Positions 31,508 to 40,402 of a DNA stretch of 64,000 nucleotides are shown piece by piece. This DNA is from Candidatus Polarisedimenticolaceae bacterium. GTDB taxonomy: Bacteria > Acidobacteriota > Polarisedimenticolia > Polarisedimenticolales > DASRJG01. Below the pieces are notes generated by a model. That model worked only from the letters and a program-made list of their open reading frames with translations. It was not told where the DNA came from and made no database searches. The stretch is taken from contig DASUCV010000024.1 in the NCBI GenBank assembly GCA_036275915.1, forward strand, positions 1 through 64,000, read 5' to 3'. The position numbers were made by a program, and so were the translations under genes. Position 1 is the stretch's first letter; each line of letters opens with the position of its first letter.

Positions 31508-32770
31508 ATGAAGATGCGTGGGCTCATCGTCACCGCCGTCGTCCTCGCCGCCGCCGTGGGCGCGTACGGGATCTACCAGAAGCGGTCCTCCAAAGCGCCC
31601 GAGGCGAAGTACACGACGCAGGTCGTCGACACGGGCACGGTCATGGAGACGGTGACGGCGACCGGCACGATCGCGCCGGTCAACACCGTCCAGGTCGGCT
31701 CGCAGGTGTCGGGGATCGTCTCGAAGCTCTACGTCGACTTCAATTCGCCGGTGAAGAAGGGCCAGCTCCTCGCCGAGCTCGACCCGACGCCGTTCGTGCT
31801 CCAGGTTCAGCAGCGTCAGGCCGACCTCCAGCAGACGACGGTTCAGATGAGCAACGCGAAGATCCAGCTCGACCGCAACGCGCGCCTGCTCGCGCAGCAG
31901 CTCGTCGCCCAGGCCGATTACGACACGGCGAAGGCGACCTACGACGGCATGAAGGCCCAGGTCGACCAGTCGGAGGCGGCGCTCAAGCAGGCGGAGACGA
32001 ACCTCGGTTACGCGAAGATCTTCTCGCCGATCGACGGCGTCGTCGTCGCTCGGCAGTACGACATCGGGCAGACGGTCGCGGCGTCGTTCCAGGCGCCCAC
32101 GCTGTTCACGATCGCCGAGGACCTCACGAAGATGCAGGTGAAGGCCGACGTCGACCAGTCGGACATCAGCCGCGTCACGAACGGACAGACCTCGCGTTTC
32201 ACGGTGGACGCGTATCCGGAAGAGCCGTTCACCGGCAAGATCTCGCAGATCCGTCTGAACGCGACCGTGAATCAGAACGTCATCACCTACCCGGTCATCA
32301 TCGACGTTCCGAACCCCGACGGCCGCCTGAAGCCGAACATGACCGCCGACGTGACCATCGAGGTCGCGCGCGTCGCGGACGTGCTCCGGATTCCGAACGC
32401 GGCGCTCCGCTTCAAGCCGATCGAGGTCGGACGCGCGGGCGGCGGCGAGACCGCGACCAAGGCGGCGGTTGAAGGCAACCCGCCACGAGGCGCCGCGCGC
32501 GCCGGCCAGGCGCTCGGCGGAGGACCACGCCCGCCGAAGCACCAGCAGACGGTCTACGTCGTGCTCGCGGACAACAAGCTGAAGCCGGTGGAGGTCAAGA
32601 CCGGGATCTCCGACGGGCGATTCACGGCCGTCACCGACGGCGAGCTCAAAGCGGGCGACAAGATCGCGATCGGCTTCATGACCGCCAAGGCGGATCAGCA
32701 AGGCGCCTCGCCGATGGGCATGGGCGGCGGGCCCAGGCCCGGCGGTGGCGGCGGGGGCCGTCGTCCTTGA
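31508..32770 (+). CDS. MacA-like periplasmic adaptor subunit
   Basis: A 420-residue membrane-fusion protein. An N-terminal anchor (LIVTAVVLAAAVGAYGIY) is followed by a barrel-sandwich (lipoyl-like) half, TGTIAPVNTVQVGSQVSGIV, an alpha-hairpin coiled coil (about 100-170), the second lipoyl half ETNLGYAKIFSPIDGVVVARQYD, and a beta-barrel. The C-terminus ends in a long Gly/Pro tail (GGGPRPGGGGGGRRP), which is unusual. It should link the MacB-type transporter downstream to an outer-membrane channel not encoded here. The stop overlaps the ATPase start (4 nt). Confidence 0.92.
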   Translation: MKMRGLIVTAVVLAAAVGAYGIYQKRSSKAPEAKYTTQVVDTGTVMETVTATGTIAPVNTVQVGSQVSGIVSKLYVDFNSPVKKGQLLAELDPTPFVLQVQQRQADLQQTTVQMSNAKIQLDRNARLLAQQLVAQADYDTAKATYDGMKAQVDQSEAALKQAETNLGYAKIFSPIDGVVVARQYDIGQTVAASFQAPTLFTIAEDLTKMQVKADVDQSDISRVTNGQTSRFTVDAYPEEPFTGKISQIRLNATVNQNVITYPVIIDVPNPDGRLKPNMTADVTIEVARVADVLRIPNAALRFKPIEVGRAGGGETATKAAVEGNPPRGAARAGQALGGGPRPPKHQQTVYVVLADNKLKPVEVKTGISDGRFTAVTDGELKAGDKIAIGFMTAKADQQGASPMGMGGGPRPGGGGGGRRP

Positions 32771-33471
32771 TCGAGATCCGCGACCTCGTCAAGATCTACT
32801 CGCTCGGCGAGGTCGAGATCCGGGCTCTGGACGGCGTCTCGCTCTCGATCGCGGAAGGTGAGTTCGTCGCGATCATGGGGCCGTCGGGCTCGGGCAAGTC
32901 GACCCTCATGAACCTCCTCGGTTGCCTCGACCGGCCGACCTCCGGCACCTACGTCCTCGACAAGGTCGACGTCTCGCGCCTCGACGGGAACGCCCGCGCC
33001 GAGATCCGGAACGCGAAGATCGGGTTCGTGTTCCAGAGCTTCAACCTGCTGCCGCGCACGACCGCGATCGAGAACACCGAGCTGCCCCTCCTCTACTCGG
33101 ACAACGGCGTGGGCTCGGGGGACCGCGTGGCGCGCGCGCGGGAGGCCTTGAAGCGCGTGGGCCTCGCGGGGCGCGAGCGCTCGACCCCCTCGCAGCTCTC
33201 CGGCGGCCAGCAGCAGCGGGTCGCGATCGCGCGGGCGCTCGTCACCGACCCGCCGATCATCCTCGCGGACGAGCCGACCGGGAACCTCGATTCGAAAACC
33301 TCCGAAGAGATCATGGCGATCTTCCAGCGGCTCAACGACCAGGGGGAGACCGTCCTGCTGATCACGCACGAGCCGGACATCGCGCAGCACGCGAAGCGCG
33401 TGATCATGCTCAAGGACGGGAAGATCGTCTCGGACGAAACGATCACTCAAAGGAAAGCGGGGACGGCATGA
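32767..33471 (+). CDS. MacB/LolD-type ABC transporter ATPase
   Basis: A 234-residue ATP-binding subunit: Walker A GPSGSGKST (38-46), Q-loop in FVFQSFNLLPRTTA, signature LSGGQQQRVAIARAL, Walker B ILADEPTGNLD, switch His in LLITHEP. The subgroup works by mechanotransmission, exporting drugs, lipopeptides or lipoproteins rather than importing. The start TTG/ATG-like codon at 32767 overlaps the adaptor stop, and its own stop overlaps the permease start (ATGA). Confidence 0.94.
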   Translation: MIEIRDLVKIYSLGEVEIRALDGVSLSIAEGEFVAIMGPSGSGKSTLMNLLGCLDRPTSGTYVLDKVDVSRLDGNARAEIRNAKIGFVFQSFNLLPRTTAIENTELPLLYSDNGVGSGDRVARAREALKRVGLAGRERSTPSQLSGGQQQRVAIARALVTDPPIILADEPTGNLDSKTSEEIMAIFQRLNDQGETVLLITHEPDIAQHAKRVIMLKDGKIVSDETITQRKAGTA

Positions 33472-34697
33472 GAAGCGTCGTGCTCCGGACCGTGAACATC
33501 GTGAAGGTCGGCCTGCGCTCGATCGCGCGCAACAAGATGCGGTCGTTCCTGACGATGCTCGGCCTCGTGTTCGGCGTCGGCTGCGTCATCGCCGTCAACG
33601 GGATCGGGAACGGCGCCTCGGTGTCGATCCAGTCGAACATCAACTCGCTCGGCGCGAACTACATCATGATCTTCCCGGGTGCGGTCACCTCCGGCGGCGC
33701 GCGCATCTTCTCGGCCCAGTCGTCGCTCACCGAGGACGATGCCAACGCGCTGAAGACCGAATGTCCCTCGGTTGCCTACGTCTCGGCCGGTGCGCGATCC
33801 GCGGGAACGGTCGTCGCGGGTGAGAACAACTGGTCGACCGAGATCTTCGGCGCCGACGTCGACTGGCCGTTCATCAGGTCGTGGAACGTCAAGAACGGCA
33901 CCTTCTTCACCGACGCCGAGGTCAAGGCCTCGGCGAAGGTCGCGGTCCTCGGCAACACCGTCAAGGACAACCTCTTTCCCGATTCCGATCCCATCGGCGC
34001 GGTGGTCCGCGTGAAGAACGTCCCGTTCAAGGTCGTCGGCGTCCTCGAGAAGAAGGGCGGCAGCACGATGGGGAACGACCAGGACGACCAGATCGTCATT
34101 CCGTACACGACGGTGATGAAGCGCCTGTCGGGCAACTCGCGCCTCAACGTCGTGCAGGTCTCCGCCGTCTCGCCCGATGCGATCCAGAACGCCATGAGCG
34201 AGATCCGGGCGCTCCTCCGCCAGCGCCACCGCTTGACGGCCGGCCAGGACGACGACTTCACGATGCGGTCCCAGGAGGAAATCGCCGCCGCCGCCGGTCA
34301 GACGACGAAGACGCTGTCCATGCTCCTGATCATCGTCGCGGTCGTGTCGCTGATCGTCGGGGGCATCGGCATCATGAACATCATGCTCGTCTCGGTGACC
34401 GAGAGGACGCGCGAGATCGGGATCCGCATGGCGATCGGCGCCAAGTCGCGCCACGTCCTCCTCCAGTTCCTCCTCGAAGCCGTGACTCTCTCGGTCCTCG
34501 GGGGTGGCCTCGGGATCGCGCTCGGGATGGGCGCGTCACGCGGCGTCGCGACGTTTCTCGGCTGGGTCGTCATCGTCGATCCGACGTGGATCCTGCTCGC
34601 GTTCGGCATCTCGGCAGCCATCGGCGTCTTGTTCGGGTTCTTCCCGGCGTGGAAGGCGTCGTCGCTCGATCCGATCGAGGCGCTGCGGTACGAGTAG
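33468..34697 (+). CDS. MacB/FtsX-type ABC transporter permease
   Basis: A 409-residue permease with four membrane helices: one near the N-terminus (KMRSFLTMLGLVFGVGCVIAV), a large periplasmic MacB_PCD domain (about 50-280), then three helices at the C-terminus, with TREIGIRMAIGAKSRHVLLQFLLEA coupling to the ATPase. Together with the two genes before it this is a complete inner-membrane part of a tripartite efflux or lipoprotein-export pump. Substrate unknown. Period-7 and REP-like DNA follow the stop codon. Confidence 0.94.
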   Translation: MRSVVLRTVNIVKVGLRSIARNKMRSFLTMLGLVFGVGCVIAVNGIGNGASVSIQSNINSLGANYIMIFPGAVTSGGARIFSAQSSLTEDDANALKTECPSVAYVSAGARSAGTVVAGENNWSTEIFGADVDWPFIRSWNVKNGTFFTDAEVKASAKVAVLGNTVKDNLFPDSDPIGAVVRVKNVPFKVVGVLEKKGGSTMGNDQDDQIVIPYTTVMKRLSGNSRLNVVQVSAVSPDAIQNAMSEIRALLRQRHRLTAGQDDDFTMRSQEEIAAAAGQTTKTLSMLLIIVAVVSLIVGGIGIMNIMLVSVTERTREIGIRMAIGAKSRHVLLQFLLEAVTLSVLGGGLGIALGMGASRGVATFLGWVVIVDPTWILLAFGISAAIGVLFGFFPAWKASSLDPIEALRYE

Positions 34698-34714
34698 TTC
34701 GGAAGCGTTCCAGC

Positions 34715-34735
34715 CTGAACGCTGAACCCTGAACC
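34715..34735. repeat. Period-7 tandem tract after the permease stop
   Basis: CTGAACG, CTGAACC and CTGAACC in tandem, 17 nt after the stop codon. Confidence 0.7.
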
Positions 34736-34741
34736 TCTGGT

Positions 34742-34760
34742 AATTCGGTAGCCGTCCCCG
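34742..34760. repeat. REP-like half-element
   Basis: AATTCGGTAGCCGTCCCCG, matching the family consensus TTCGGWAGCYGTCCCC; it lies between the permease and the carbonic anhydrase genes. Confidence 0.5.
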
Positions 34761-34773
34761 TATTCTCCGGCGG

Positions 34774-35382
34774 ATGAGCGACCTCGAGAAGCTGTTCGAG
34801 AACAACCGGGCGTGGGCGCACGGGATCACGAAGAAGGATCCGAACTTCTTCCGGTCGCTCGCGCAGCAGCAAGCGCCGGAGCACCTCTGGATCGGTTGCG
34901 CGGACAGCCGGGTTCCCGCCAACGAGATCGTCGGGCTCGCTCCCGGTGAGATGTTCGTCCATCGCAACATCGCCAACGTCGTCGTCCACACCGACCTGAA
35001 CTGCCTCTCGGTCCTCCAGTACGCGCTCGACGTGCTCCACGTGAAGCACGTCATCGTCTGCGGCCACTACGGCTGCGGCGGCGTGCTCGCGGCGCTGCGC
35101 GACACGGCGGTCGGCCTCGCCGACAACTGGATCCGCCACGTCCAGGACGTGCGGGACAAGCACGCTTCCGCCCTCAAGGTCCTCGACGGCGAGGGGGCGC
35201 GCCACGACAAGCTCTGCGAGCTGAACGTCATCGAGCAGGTGCACAACGTCGCGCAGACGACCGTGATGCGCGACGTCTGGGCGCGCGGGCAGAAGGTCAC
35301 GATCTACGGCCTCATCTACAGCTTGAACGATGGGCTGCTTCACGACCTGGCGACGCGCCACTCGGGGCCGAGAGCAAGGTGA
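34774..35382 (+). CDS. can: Beta-class carbonic anhydrase
   Basis: A 202-residue enzyme interconverting CO2 and bicarbonate. The zinc ligands and catalytic dyad are visible: IGCADSRVPAN (Cys41, Asp43-Arg45) and CGHYGCGGV (His/Cys pair near residues 98-101). Length and MSDLEKLFENNRAWAHG start match the Can/YadF type. TATTCT lies 7 nt before the ATG and there is no clear ribosome site, so the mRNA may be leaderless. The stop overlaps the GTG of the next gene (GTGA). Confidence 0.94.
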   Translation: MSDLEKLFENNRAWAHGITKKDPNFFRSLAQQQAPEHLWIGCADSRVPANEIVGLAPGEMFVHRNIANVVVHTDLNCLSVLQYALDVLHVKHVIVCGHYGCGGVLAALRDTAVGLADNWIRHVQDVRDKHASALKVLDGEGARHDKLCELNVIEQVHNVAQTTVMRDVWARGQKVTIYGLIYSLNDGLLHDLATRHSGPRAR

Positions 35383-36650
35383 GATCGAGCGTCGCGCTCG
35401 CCGCCGCGCTCGTCGCGAGCCTACCGGCATTCGCGGCGGATCTCTGGCCCCAGCTCGAGCCGGTCTACACCGACCTCCACGCTCACCCCGAGCTCTCCGG
35501 TCAGGAGATCGAAACGGCGGAGAAGCTCGCCGGCAAGCTGAAGGCGCTCGGCTTCGACGTCACGAGCGGCGTGGCGAAGACCGGAGTCGTCGGCGTCCTG
35601 AAGAACGGAGCCGGGCCGACGGTGATGCTCCGCACCGAGATGGACGCCCTCCCCGTCGAGGAGAAGACCGGGCTCCCCTATGCGAGCAAGGTCAGAGCGA
35701 AGAACACGGCCGGCGACACGGTGAGCGTCATGCACGCGTGCGGGCACGACGTCCACATGACGGCATGGCTCGGGGCGGCGACCGTCCTCGCCGGCGATCG
35801 CGCGTCGTGGCACGGCACGCTCGTCATGGTCGGCCAGCCCGCGGAAGAGATCGGAACCGGGGCGCACGACATGCTCGCGGACGGCCTCTTCACGCGCTTC
35901 CCCAAGCCGGACGCCGCGCTCGCGGTCCACGATTCGGAAATGCTCGCCGCGGGCACGATCGGGATCAGGCCGGGCCCCGTGTTCGCGAGCGCGGACTCGG
36001 TCGACATCGTCGTCCACGGGCGCGGTGGCCACGGCGGGAAGCCGCAGGTCACGGTCGATCCGATCGTGATCGGCTCGCGCATGGTGCTCGCGTTCCAGAC
36101 CCTCGTCTCGCGCGAGACCAACCCGTTCGACCCCGCCGTCGTCACCGTCGGCGCGTTCCGTGCGGGCACCCGCCCGAACATCATCCCCGACACCGCGGAG
36201 CTGCTGCTCACCGTGCGCGCGTACAGCGACGAGGTCCGGGCGAGCCTGCTCGCGGGGATCCGCAGGATCGCGAAGGCCGAAGCCGAAGCCGCGAACGCGC
36301 CGGAGGCCCCCTCGATCTCGACGGCGGGCGTCGCCGAAGTCACGATCAACGATCCGGCCCTCGCCGCGCGCATCGAGAGCTCGCTCAAGAAGGCGCTCGG
36401 CGACGCGCGGGTCGTCGAGCAGATCCGCGTGATGGCGGGCGAGGACTTCTGCGAGTACGCGCGCGCCGGAGTCCCGTCCGTGACGATGCAGCTCGGCGCC
36501 ACGGCACCGGATGTCCTCGCCAAATCGAAATCCGAGGGCACGGTGGTCCCGAGCATCCACTCGTCCCTGTTCGCGCCGGATGCCAAGCCGGCCGTCACGA
36601 CGGGGATCGATGCGCTCGTCGCCGCCGCGAAAACGGTCTTCGCGCGCTGA
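35379..36650 (+). CDS. Exported M20-family amidohydrolase/peptidase
   Basis: A 423-residue protein starting with a signal peptide (SSVALAAALVASLPAFAA). The M20D catalytic domain holds GHDVHMTAWLGAA (metal His and Asp), QPAEEIGTGAHDML (Glu pair) and a late His in PSIHSSLFAPD; a dimerisation insert (about 195-310) contains GRGGHGGKPQ. Relatives hydrolyse N-acyl amino acids, hippurate or indole-acetyl amino acid conjugates. The GTG start at 35379 is given by overlap with the carbonic anhydrase stop. Export to the periplasm is less usual in this family. Confidence 0.9.
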   Translation: MRSSVALAAALVASLPAFAADLWPQLEPVYTDLHAHPELSGQEIETAEKLAGKLKALGFDVTSGVAKTGVVGVLKNGAGPTVMLRTEMDALPVEEKTGLPYASKVRAKNTAGDTVSVMHACGHDVHMTAWLGAATVLAGDRASWHGTLVMVGQPAEEIGTGAHDMLADGLFTRFPKPDAALAVHDSEMLAAGTIGIRPGPVFASADSVDIVVHGRGGHGGKPQVTVDPIVIGSRMVLAFQTLVSRETNPFDPAVVTVGAFRAGTRPNIIPDTAELLLTVRAYSDEVRASLLAGIRRIAKAEAEAANAPEAPSISTAGVAEVTINDPALAARIESSLKKALGDARVVEQIRVMAGEDFCEYARAGVPSVTMQLGATAPDVLAKSKSEGTVVPSIHSSLFAPDAKPAVTTGIDALVAAAKTVFAR

Positions 36651-36680
36651 GCTCGCCCCGTCGCCCGGCGGGGACTATCT

Positions 36681-37742
36681 TTGGACTTCGTGCCTCAACT
36701 CGAGATCCACGAGCTGGCGGCGGCCGAGCTTTCGTCCGCGGCGGCGGTCCTCGGCCGCGGCATGCGCGACAACCCGCTCCACGTCCGCGTGTTCGGAGAG
36801 GATCCCGCACGGCGCGAGGAGTCGCTGACGCGCTTCTTCCTCCCCGTGCTCCGCGGGATCGCGCGCAAGGGGATCGTTCTCGGCGGCTACCGCGGCGATG
36901 CGCTCGTGGGCGTCTGCGCCATGGCGCGACCCGGGCGTTGCCAACCGTCGGTGGCGGAGAAAATGCGCTTGGCGCCCGGGCTGATCGCGCGTGAGGGGCG
37001 CACGACGCTCCACCGCGTGCTCGAGTGGACCGGAGCGTGGTCGAAGCACGATCCCACGGATCCCCATTGGCACCTCGGCCCCATCGCGGTCGACCGTACG
37101 GCGCAGGGCCAGGGGATCGGGAGCGCGCTCCTCGAGGCGTTCGCTCGGCGGATGGACGAGAGGCGTGCCACCGCCTACCTCGAGACCGACAAGGAAGCGA
37201 ACGTGAGACTCTACGAGCGCCTCGGCTTCACCGTGCAGGGTGAGGAGGCGGTTCTCGGTGTCCCCAACTGGTACATGATGCGGACGCCGCTCTCGGCCGC
37301 CCGCTCGCGCGGCACCGTCGCCGAGGAGAGGCCCGCGGTCAAGCACGTGCTCGAGACCGCGCTCTACTGCGACGATCTCGAAAAGACGACGCGCTTCTAC
37401 TGCGACGTGCTCGGGCTCATGCCTCTCTTCGCGGACACGCGCCTCACCGCGCTCGATGCGGGGCATGGCACCGTCCTGCTCCTCTTCAGGCGGGGCGGAT
37501 CGCTGGCGCCGATGCCGTTCCCGGGCGGGATCATCCCACCGCACGACGCCGCGGGGCCGGCCCACGTCGCCTTCGCGGTCGGTGCCTCCGAGATGGAGAG
37601 CTGGGAGCGGCGCCTCGAGTCCGCCGGCATCGCCACCGACGGCCGCGTGAACTGGGAGCGAGGCGGCCGGAGCATCTACTTCCGCGACCCCGAGGGCCAC
37701 TCGATCGAGCTGGCCACGCCCGGGACCTGGCCGACGTACTGA
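36681..37742 (+). CDS. GNAT acetyltransferase fused to VOC domain
   Basis: A 353-residue two-domain protein. Residues ~8-205 are a GNAT fold: LGPIAVDRTAQGQGIGSALLEAF holds the acetyl-CoA pyrophosphate loop (Q/R-x-x-G-x-G/A) and ETDKEANVRLYERLGF the C-terminal signature. Residues ~222-350 are a VOC domain (LETALYCDDLEKTTRFYCDVLGL and HVAFAVGASEMESWERRLESAGI, ending with RDPEGHSIELATPG). The fusion is continuous without stop or frame change. Substrates are unknown. TTG 36681 (GGGGA 9 nt upstream) or GTG 36690 may be the start. Confidence 0.85.
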   Translation: MDFVPQLEIHELAAAELSSAAAVLGRGMRDNPLHVRVFGEDPARREESLTRFFLPVLRGIARKGIVLGGYRGDALVGVCAMARPGRCQPSVAEKMRLAPGLIAREGRTTLHRVLEWTGAWSKHDPTDPHWHLGPIAVDRTAQGQGIGSALLEAFARRMDERRATAYLETDKEANVRLYERLGFTVQGEEAVLGVPNWYMMRTPLSAARSRGTVAEERPAVKHVLETALYCDDLEKTTRFYCDVLGLMPLFADTRLTALDAGHGTVLLLFRRGGSLAPMPFPGGIIPPHDAAGPAHVAFAVGASEMESWERRLESAGIATDGRVNWERGGRSIYFRDPEGHSIELATPGTWPTY

Positions 37743-37746
37743 TCCT

Positions 37747-39381
37747 CTAAGCGTGCACGCCGGGAGCTTCGTGCCCGGTGGATGCCACGTACTCGGCGTA
37801 ACCGCCGAGGTAGGTCATCGGCCGCCGGTCGCCGTCGTCCGGATGCAGCTCGAGCACGCGGCTCGAGAGTCCGCGCAGGAACGTGCGGTCGTGGGAGACG
37901 AACAGCATCGTCCCCTCGAACGTCGCGAGGGCGGCCACGAGCATCTCCTTCGTCTCGAGGTCGAGGTGGTTCGTGGGCTCGTCGAGCACGAGGAAGTTCG
38001 GCGGGTTCAAGAGCATCCGCGCGATGACGAGTCGCGACTTCTCGCCGCCGGACAGCGCGCGCACCGGCTTGTCGACGTCGTCCCCCGAGAACTGGAAGGC
38101 GCCGAGGAGCGCCCGGAGCGTCCCCTGCCCCTCGAGCGGAAAATCCTTCTGCATCTGCTCGAAGAGCGTGAGCGCCGGATCGAGGAGATCGAGCGACTGC
38201 TGGGCGAAGTAGCCCATGTTGAGCGACGCGCCGAGCCGTACCGAGCCCGCGTCGGGCGTGAGCGCACCGGCGACCATCTTGAGGAGGGTCGTCTTCCCCG
38301 CGCCGTTACGCCCCATGACGCACCAGCGCTCTCCGCGCCGGATCGTGAGGTCGAGCCCGTCGTAGATCGACTTGTCGCCGTACCGCTTCACGACGCCCGC
38401 GAGCAGCGCGACGTCGTCGCCCGAGCGCGGCGGCGTGCGGAAGTCGAAGGAGACCGCCTTCCTCCGCCGCGGCGGCTCGAGCGTCTCGATCTTCTCGAGC
38501 TTCTTGACGCGGCTCTGGACCTGGGCCGCCTTGGCGGCGTGCGCGGCGAAGCGCTCGATGAACCGTTGCTCCTTGGCGAGCATCGCCTGCTGGCGCTCGT
38601 AAGCGGCCTCCTGCTGCGTGGCGCGGAGCGCGCGCTCCCGCGCGTAGAAGTCGTAGTCGCCCGCGTAGGCGACGAGCTCGCCGCCGTCGATGTCGACGAT
38701 CCGGTCGACGACGCGGTTCATGAAGTCGCGGTCGTGGCAGGTCATGAGCACGGCGGCGCGCGTCGTCGCGAGGAACGACTCGAGCCAGAGGATCGACTCG
38801 ATGTCGAGGTGGTTCGTCGGCTCGTCCATGAGCAGGACGTCGAAGTCACCCAAGAGAACCTTCGCCATCGCGACACGCATCTTCCATCCGCCCGACATCG
38901 CCGCCACGTCGCCGTCGATCGCGCGATCGTCGAAGCCGAGGCCGTGGAGGACCGCGCGCGCCCGCGCTTCCAGCTCGTATCCTCCGCGCTCCTGGTACTC
39001 GTGCTGGACCTCGCCGAACCGGGCAAGGATCGCGTCCATCTCGTCCGCACGCGACGGGTCACCCATCGCGTGCTCGAGATCCGAGAGCTCGTGATGGAGA
39101 TCGCCGAGCCGTCCGCTCCCCGCGATCGCCTCGTCCAGAACGGTGCGGCCGCCCATCGCTTCGACGTCTTGCCGGAAGTAGCCGACCGTGACGCGCTTGG
39201 GGAGCGAGACTTCGCCGGCGTCCGGCTCTTCCTCGCCGGCGATCATCCGGAAGACGGTCGTCTTCCCCGCCCCGTTGGGCCCCACGAGGCCGACCTTCTC
39301 CCCCGGGTTGAGCTGGAACGAGGCGTCGACGAGGAGGATGCGACGGCCGTACTGCTTGCAGACGTTCGTGAGAGCGATCAT
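37747..39381 (-). CDS. ABC-F subfamily ATPase
   Basis: A 544-residue cytosolic tandem ATPase without membrane segments. Domain 1 has GPNGAGKTT and MSGGWKMRVAMAKVLL with LLMDEPTNHLD; domain 2 has GRNGAGKTT, LSGGEKSRLVIARML and LVLDEPTNHLD. The ~80-residue linker (about 235-320) is the charged P-site tRNA interaction motif of the family. ABC-F proteins act on the ribosome, rescuing stalled complexes or giving antibiotic protection. It resembles the YbiT/Uup-like housekeeping group more than resistance forms, but the assignment is not firm. It converges on the GNAT-VOC gene with a 4-bp gap. Confidence 0.92.
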   Translation of the reverse strand: MIALTNVCKQYGRRILLVDASFQLNPGEKVGLVGPNGAGKTTVFRMIAGEEEPDAGEVSLPKRVTVGYFRQDVEAMGGRTVLDEAIAGSGRLGDLHHELSDLEHAMGDPSRADEMDAILARFGEVQHEYQERGGYELEARARAVLHGLGFDDRAIDGDVAAMSGGWKMRVAMAKVLLGDFDVLLMDEPTNHLDIESILWLESFLATTRAAVLMTCHDRDFMNRVVDRIVDIDGGELVAYAGDYDFYARERALRATQQEAAYERQQAMLAKEQRFIERFAAHAAKAAQVQSRVKKLEKIETLEPPRRRKAVSFDFRTPPRSGDDVALLAGVVKRYGDKSIYDGLDLTIRRGERWCVMGRNGAGKTTLLKMVAGALTPDAGSVRLGASLNMGYFAQQSLDLLDPALTLFEQMQKDFPLEGQGTLRALLGAFQFSGDDVDKPVRALSGGEKSRLVIARMLLNPPNFLVLDEPTNHLDLETKEMLVAALATFEGTMLFVSHDRTFLRGLSSRVLELHPDDGDRRPMTYLGGYAEYVASTGHEAPGVHA

Positions 39382-39405
39382 GAAGCGGACAAAGTAGCAG
39401 GCGGG

Positions 39406-39783
39406 TCAGCGTGTGTACGGGACGATCACGAAGGCGTGGCGGCGCGGCGGAAAATCCTTCGTATTCCTGGTGGCGAGAGAGAACCCGTGATGGAGAGCCG
39501 CGGCCGCCTGCAGAGCGTCCGGCAGCCTCCATCGATGCGCGCGCCGCAGCTCGGCCGCGAGATCGGCGACCGGCGCATCGATCGCGACCAGCGGGATGGC
39601 GTCAAGAAGCGACCGGACCCGCGAGATCATCGATGCCGGCGCGCCGGCGAGGACCTCGGCACGAGTGATCGCCGAGATGTGCGCCCGGTTTCCCGTCCGT
39701 CGCATGAACGCGGTCGCTTCGTCGACCCCGTTCAGATGATCGATGACGATCACGGAGTCGAGGAGGACGCCTTCACCACTCAC
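39406..39783 (-). CDS. vapC: PIN-domain toxin, VapC type
   Basis: A 125-residue PIN ribonuclease. The acidic active site is visible: first Asp in LLDSVIVIDHL, Glu in ISAITRAEVLAG, later Asp in RLPDALQAAAAL and the last acidic residue in TRNTKDF. VapC toxins cut initiator tRNA or rRNA. GTG 39783 overlaps the antitoxin stop by about 10 nt, the usual arrangement. It is 24 nt from the ABC-F gene upstream on the same strand. Confidence 0.87.
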   Translation of the reverse strand: MSGEGVLLDSVIVIDHLNGVDEATAFMRRTGNRAHISAITRAEVLAGAPASMISRVRSLLDAIPLVAIDAPVADLAAELRRAHRWRLPDALQAAAALHHGFSLATRNTKDFPPRRHAFVIVPYTR

Positions 39784-40003
39784 GGCGCATCTTCCTCTGG
39801 TACGAGAGACCGTCGACCAGCTTCCAGCTGCCGGACGTCGCATCGAGGAGGTCGTCGAGCTGCGGGCGCTCCCGTCGGGTCTGATCGCGGAGCAAACGGA
39901 CCGCCCTCCGAATGAGCTCCGTCATCGGCACCCCTTCGGATGCCGCGGTCTTGTCCAGCCAGCGCTTGTCTTTCTGCTCGAGCGAGATGACGGTTCGGAC
40001 CAT
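39773..40003 (-). CDS. vapB: Ribbon-helix-helix antitoxin, VapB-like
   Basis: A 76-residue protein with an N-terminal ribbon-helix-helix (VRTVISLEQKDKRWLDKTAASEGVPMTELIRRAVRLL). The C-terminal 30 residues, ending in KLVDGLSYQRKMRREW, should wrap the toxin. It precedes and overlaps vapC. ATG 40003 has GGAG 8 nt upstream; a longer frame to 40030 is unlikely. Two GATATC half-sites just upstream are the likely autoregulatory operator. Confidence 0.85.
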   Translation of the reverse strand: MVRTVISLEQKDKRWLDKTAASEGVPMTELIRRAVRLLRDQTRRERPQLDDLLDATSGSWKLVDGLSYQRKMRREW

Positions 40004-40013
40004 GATGCACTCC

Positions 40014-40039
40014 GATATCAACAAGACCAATATGATATC
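40014..40039. promoter_or_regulatory. Paired GATATC operator of vapBC
   Basis: Palindromic GATATC occurs at 40014-40019 and 40034-40039, exactly 20 bp (two helical turns) apart, inside a larger dyad CCGATATCA...TGATATCATCGG. The element lies between the divergent starts of vapB and the DUF1801 gene. TATCAT (40036-40041), 6 nt before the latter's ATG, could be its -10 box. Confidence 0.6.
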
Positions 40040-40047
40040 ATCGGGCC

Positions 40048-40398
40048 ATGAAAGTCAACGCCGGCACGGTGACCGCCTGGCTCGACGCCTTGCCCAACGA
40101 TCGCCGGGACGCCCTCTCGAAGCTCCGCGAGATGATCGAGCACGCCGCGCCTAAGGCGAAGGGGACGATGCAATACGGCACGCCGAGCTGGCACCTCGGT
40201 GGGCCGCTCTTCGCGATGGCTTCGCACCCCAATGCGATGGAGCTGCTGGTCGCCGATCCGGCGCTCGTGAAGGCGCGGAAGAAAACCCTCGGTAACGTCG
40301 AGGTCGGCACCGCGGGGTTCCGGTTCAAGCGCCTCGACGATCTCGATCTGGAAGGTGTGCAGAGCCTGCTGGATGCGGCTGCTGCGAAGCGAAAGTAA
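40048..40398 (+). CDS. DUF1801 family protein
   Basis: A 116-residue YdhG-like domain: VTAWLDALPNDRRDALSKLREMI at the N-terminus, then MQYGTPSWHLGGPLFAMASHPNAMELLV. The fold is known but no reaction is established. It diverges from vapBC with a 44-bp gap and has no ribosome site, so its transcript may be leaderless. A period-7 tract follows its stop. Confidence 0.85.
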   Translation: MKVNAGTVTAWLDALPNDRRDALSKLREMIEHAAPKAKGTMQYGTPSWHLGGPLFAMASHPNAMELLVADPALVKARKKTLGNVEVGTAGFRFKRLDDLDLEGVQSLLDAAAAKRK

Positions 40399-40402
40399 CT
40401 AC

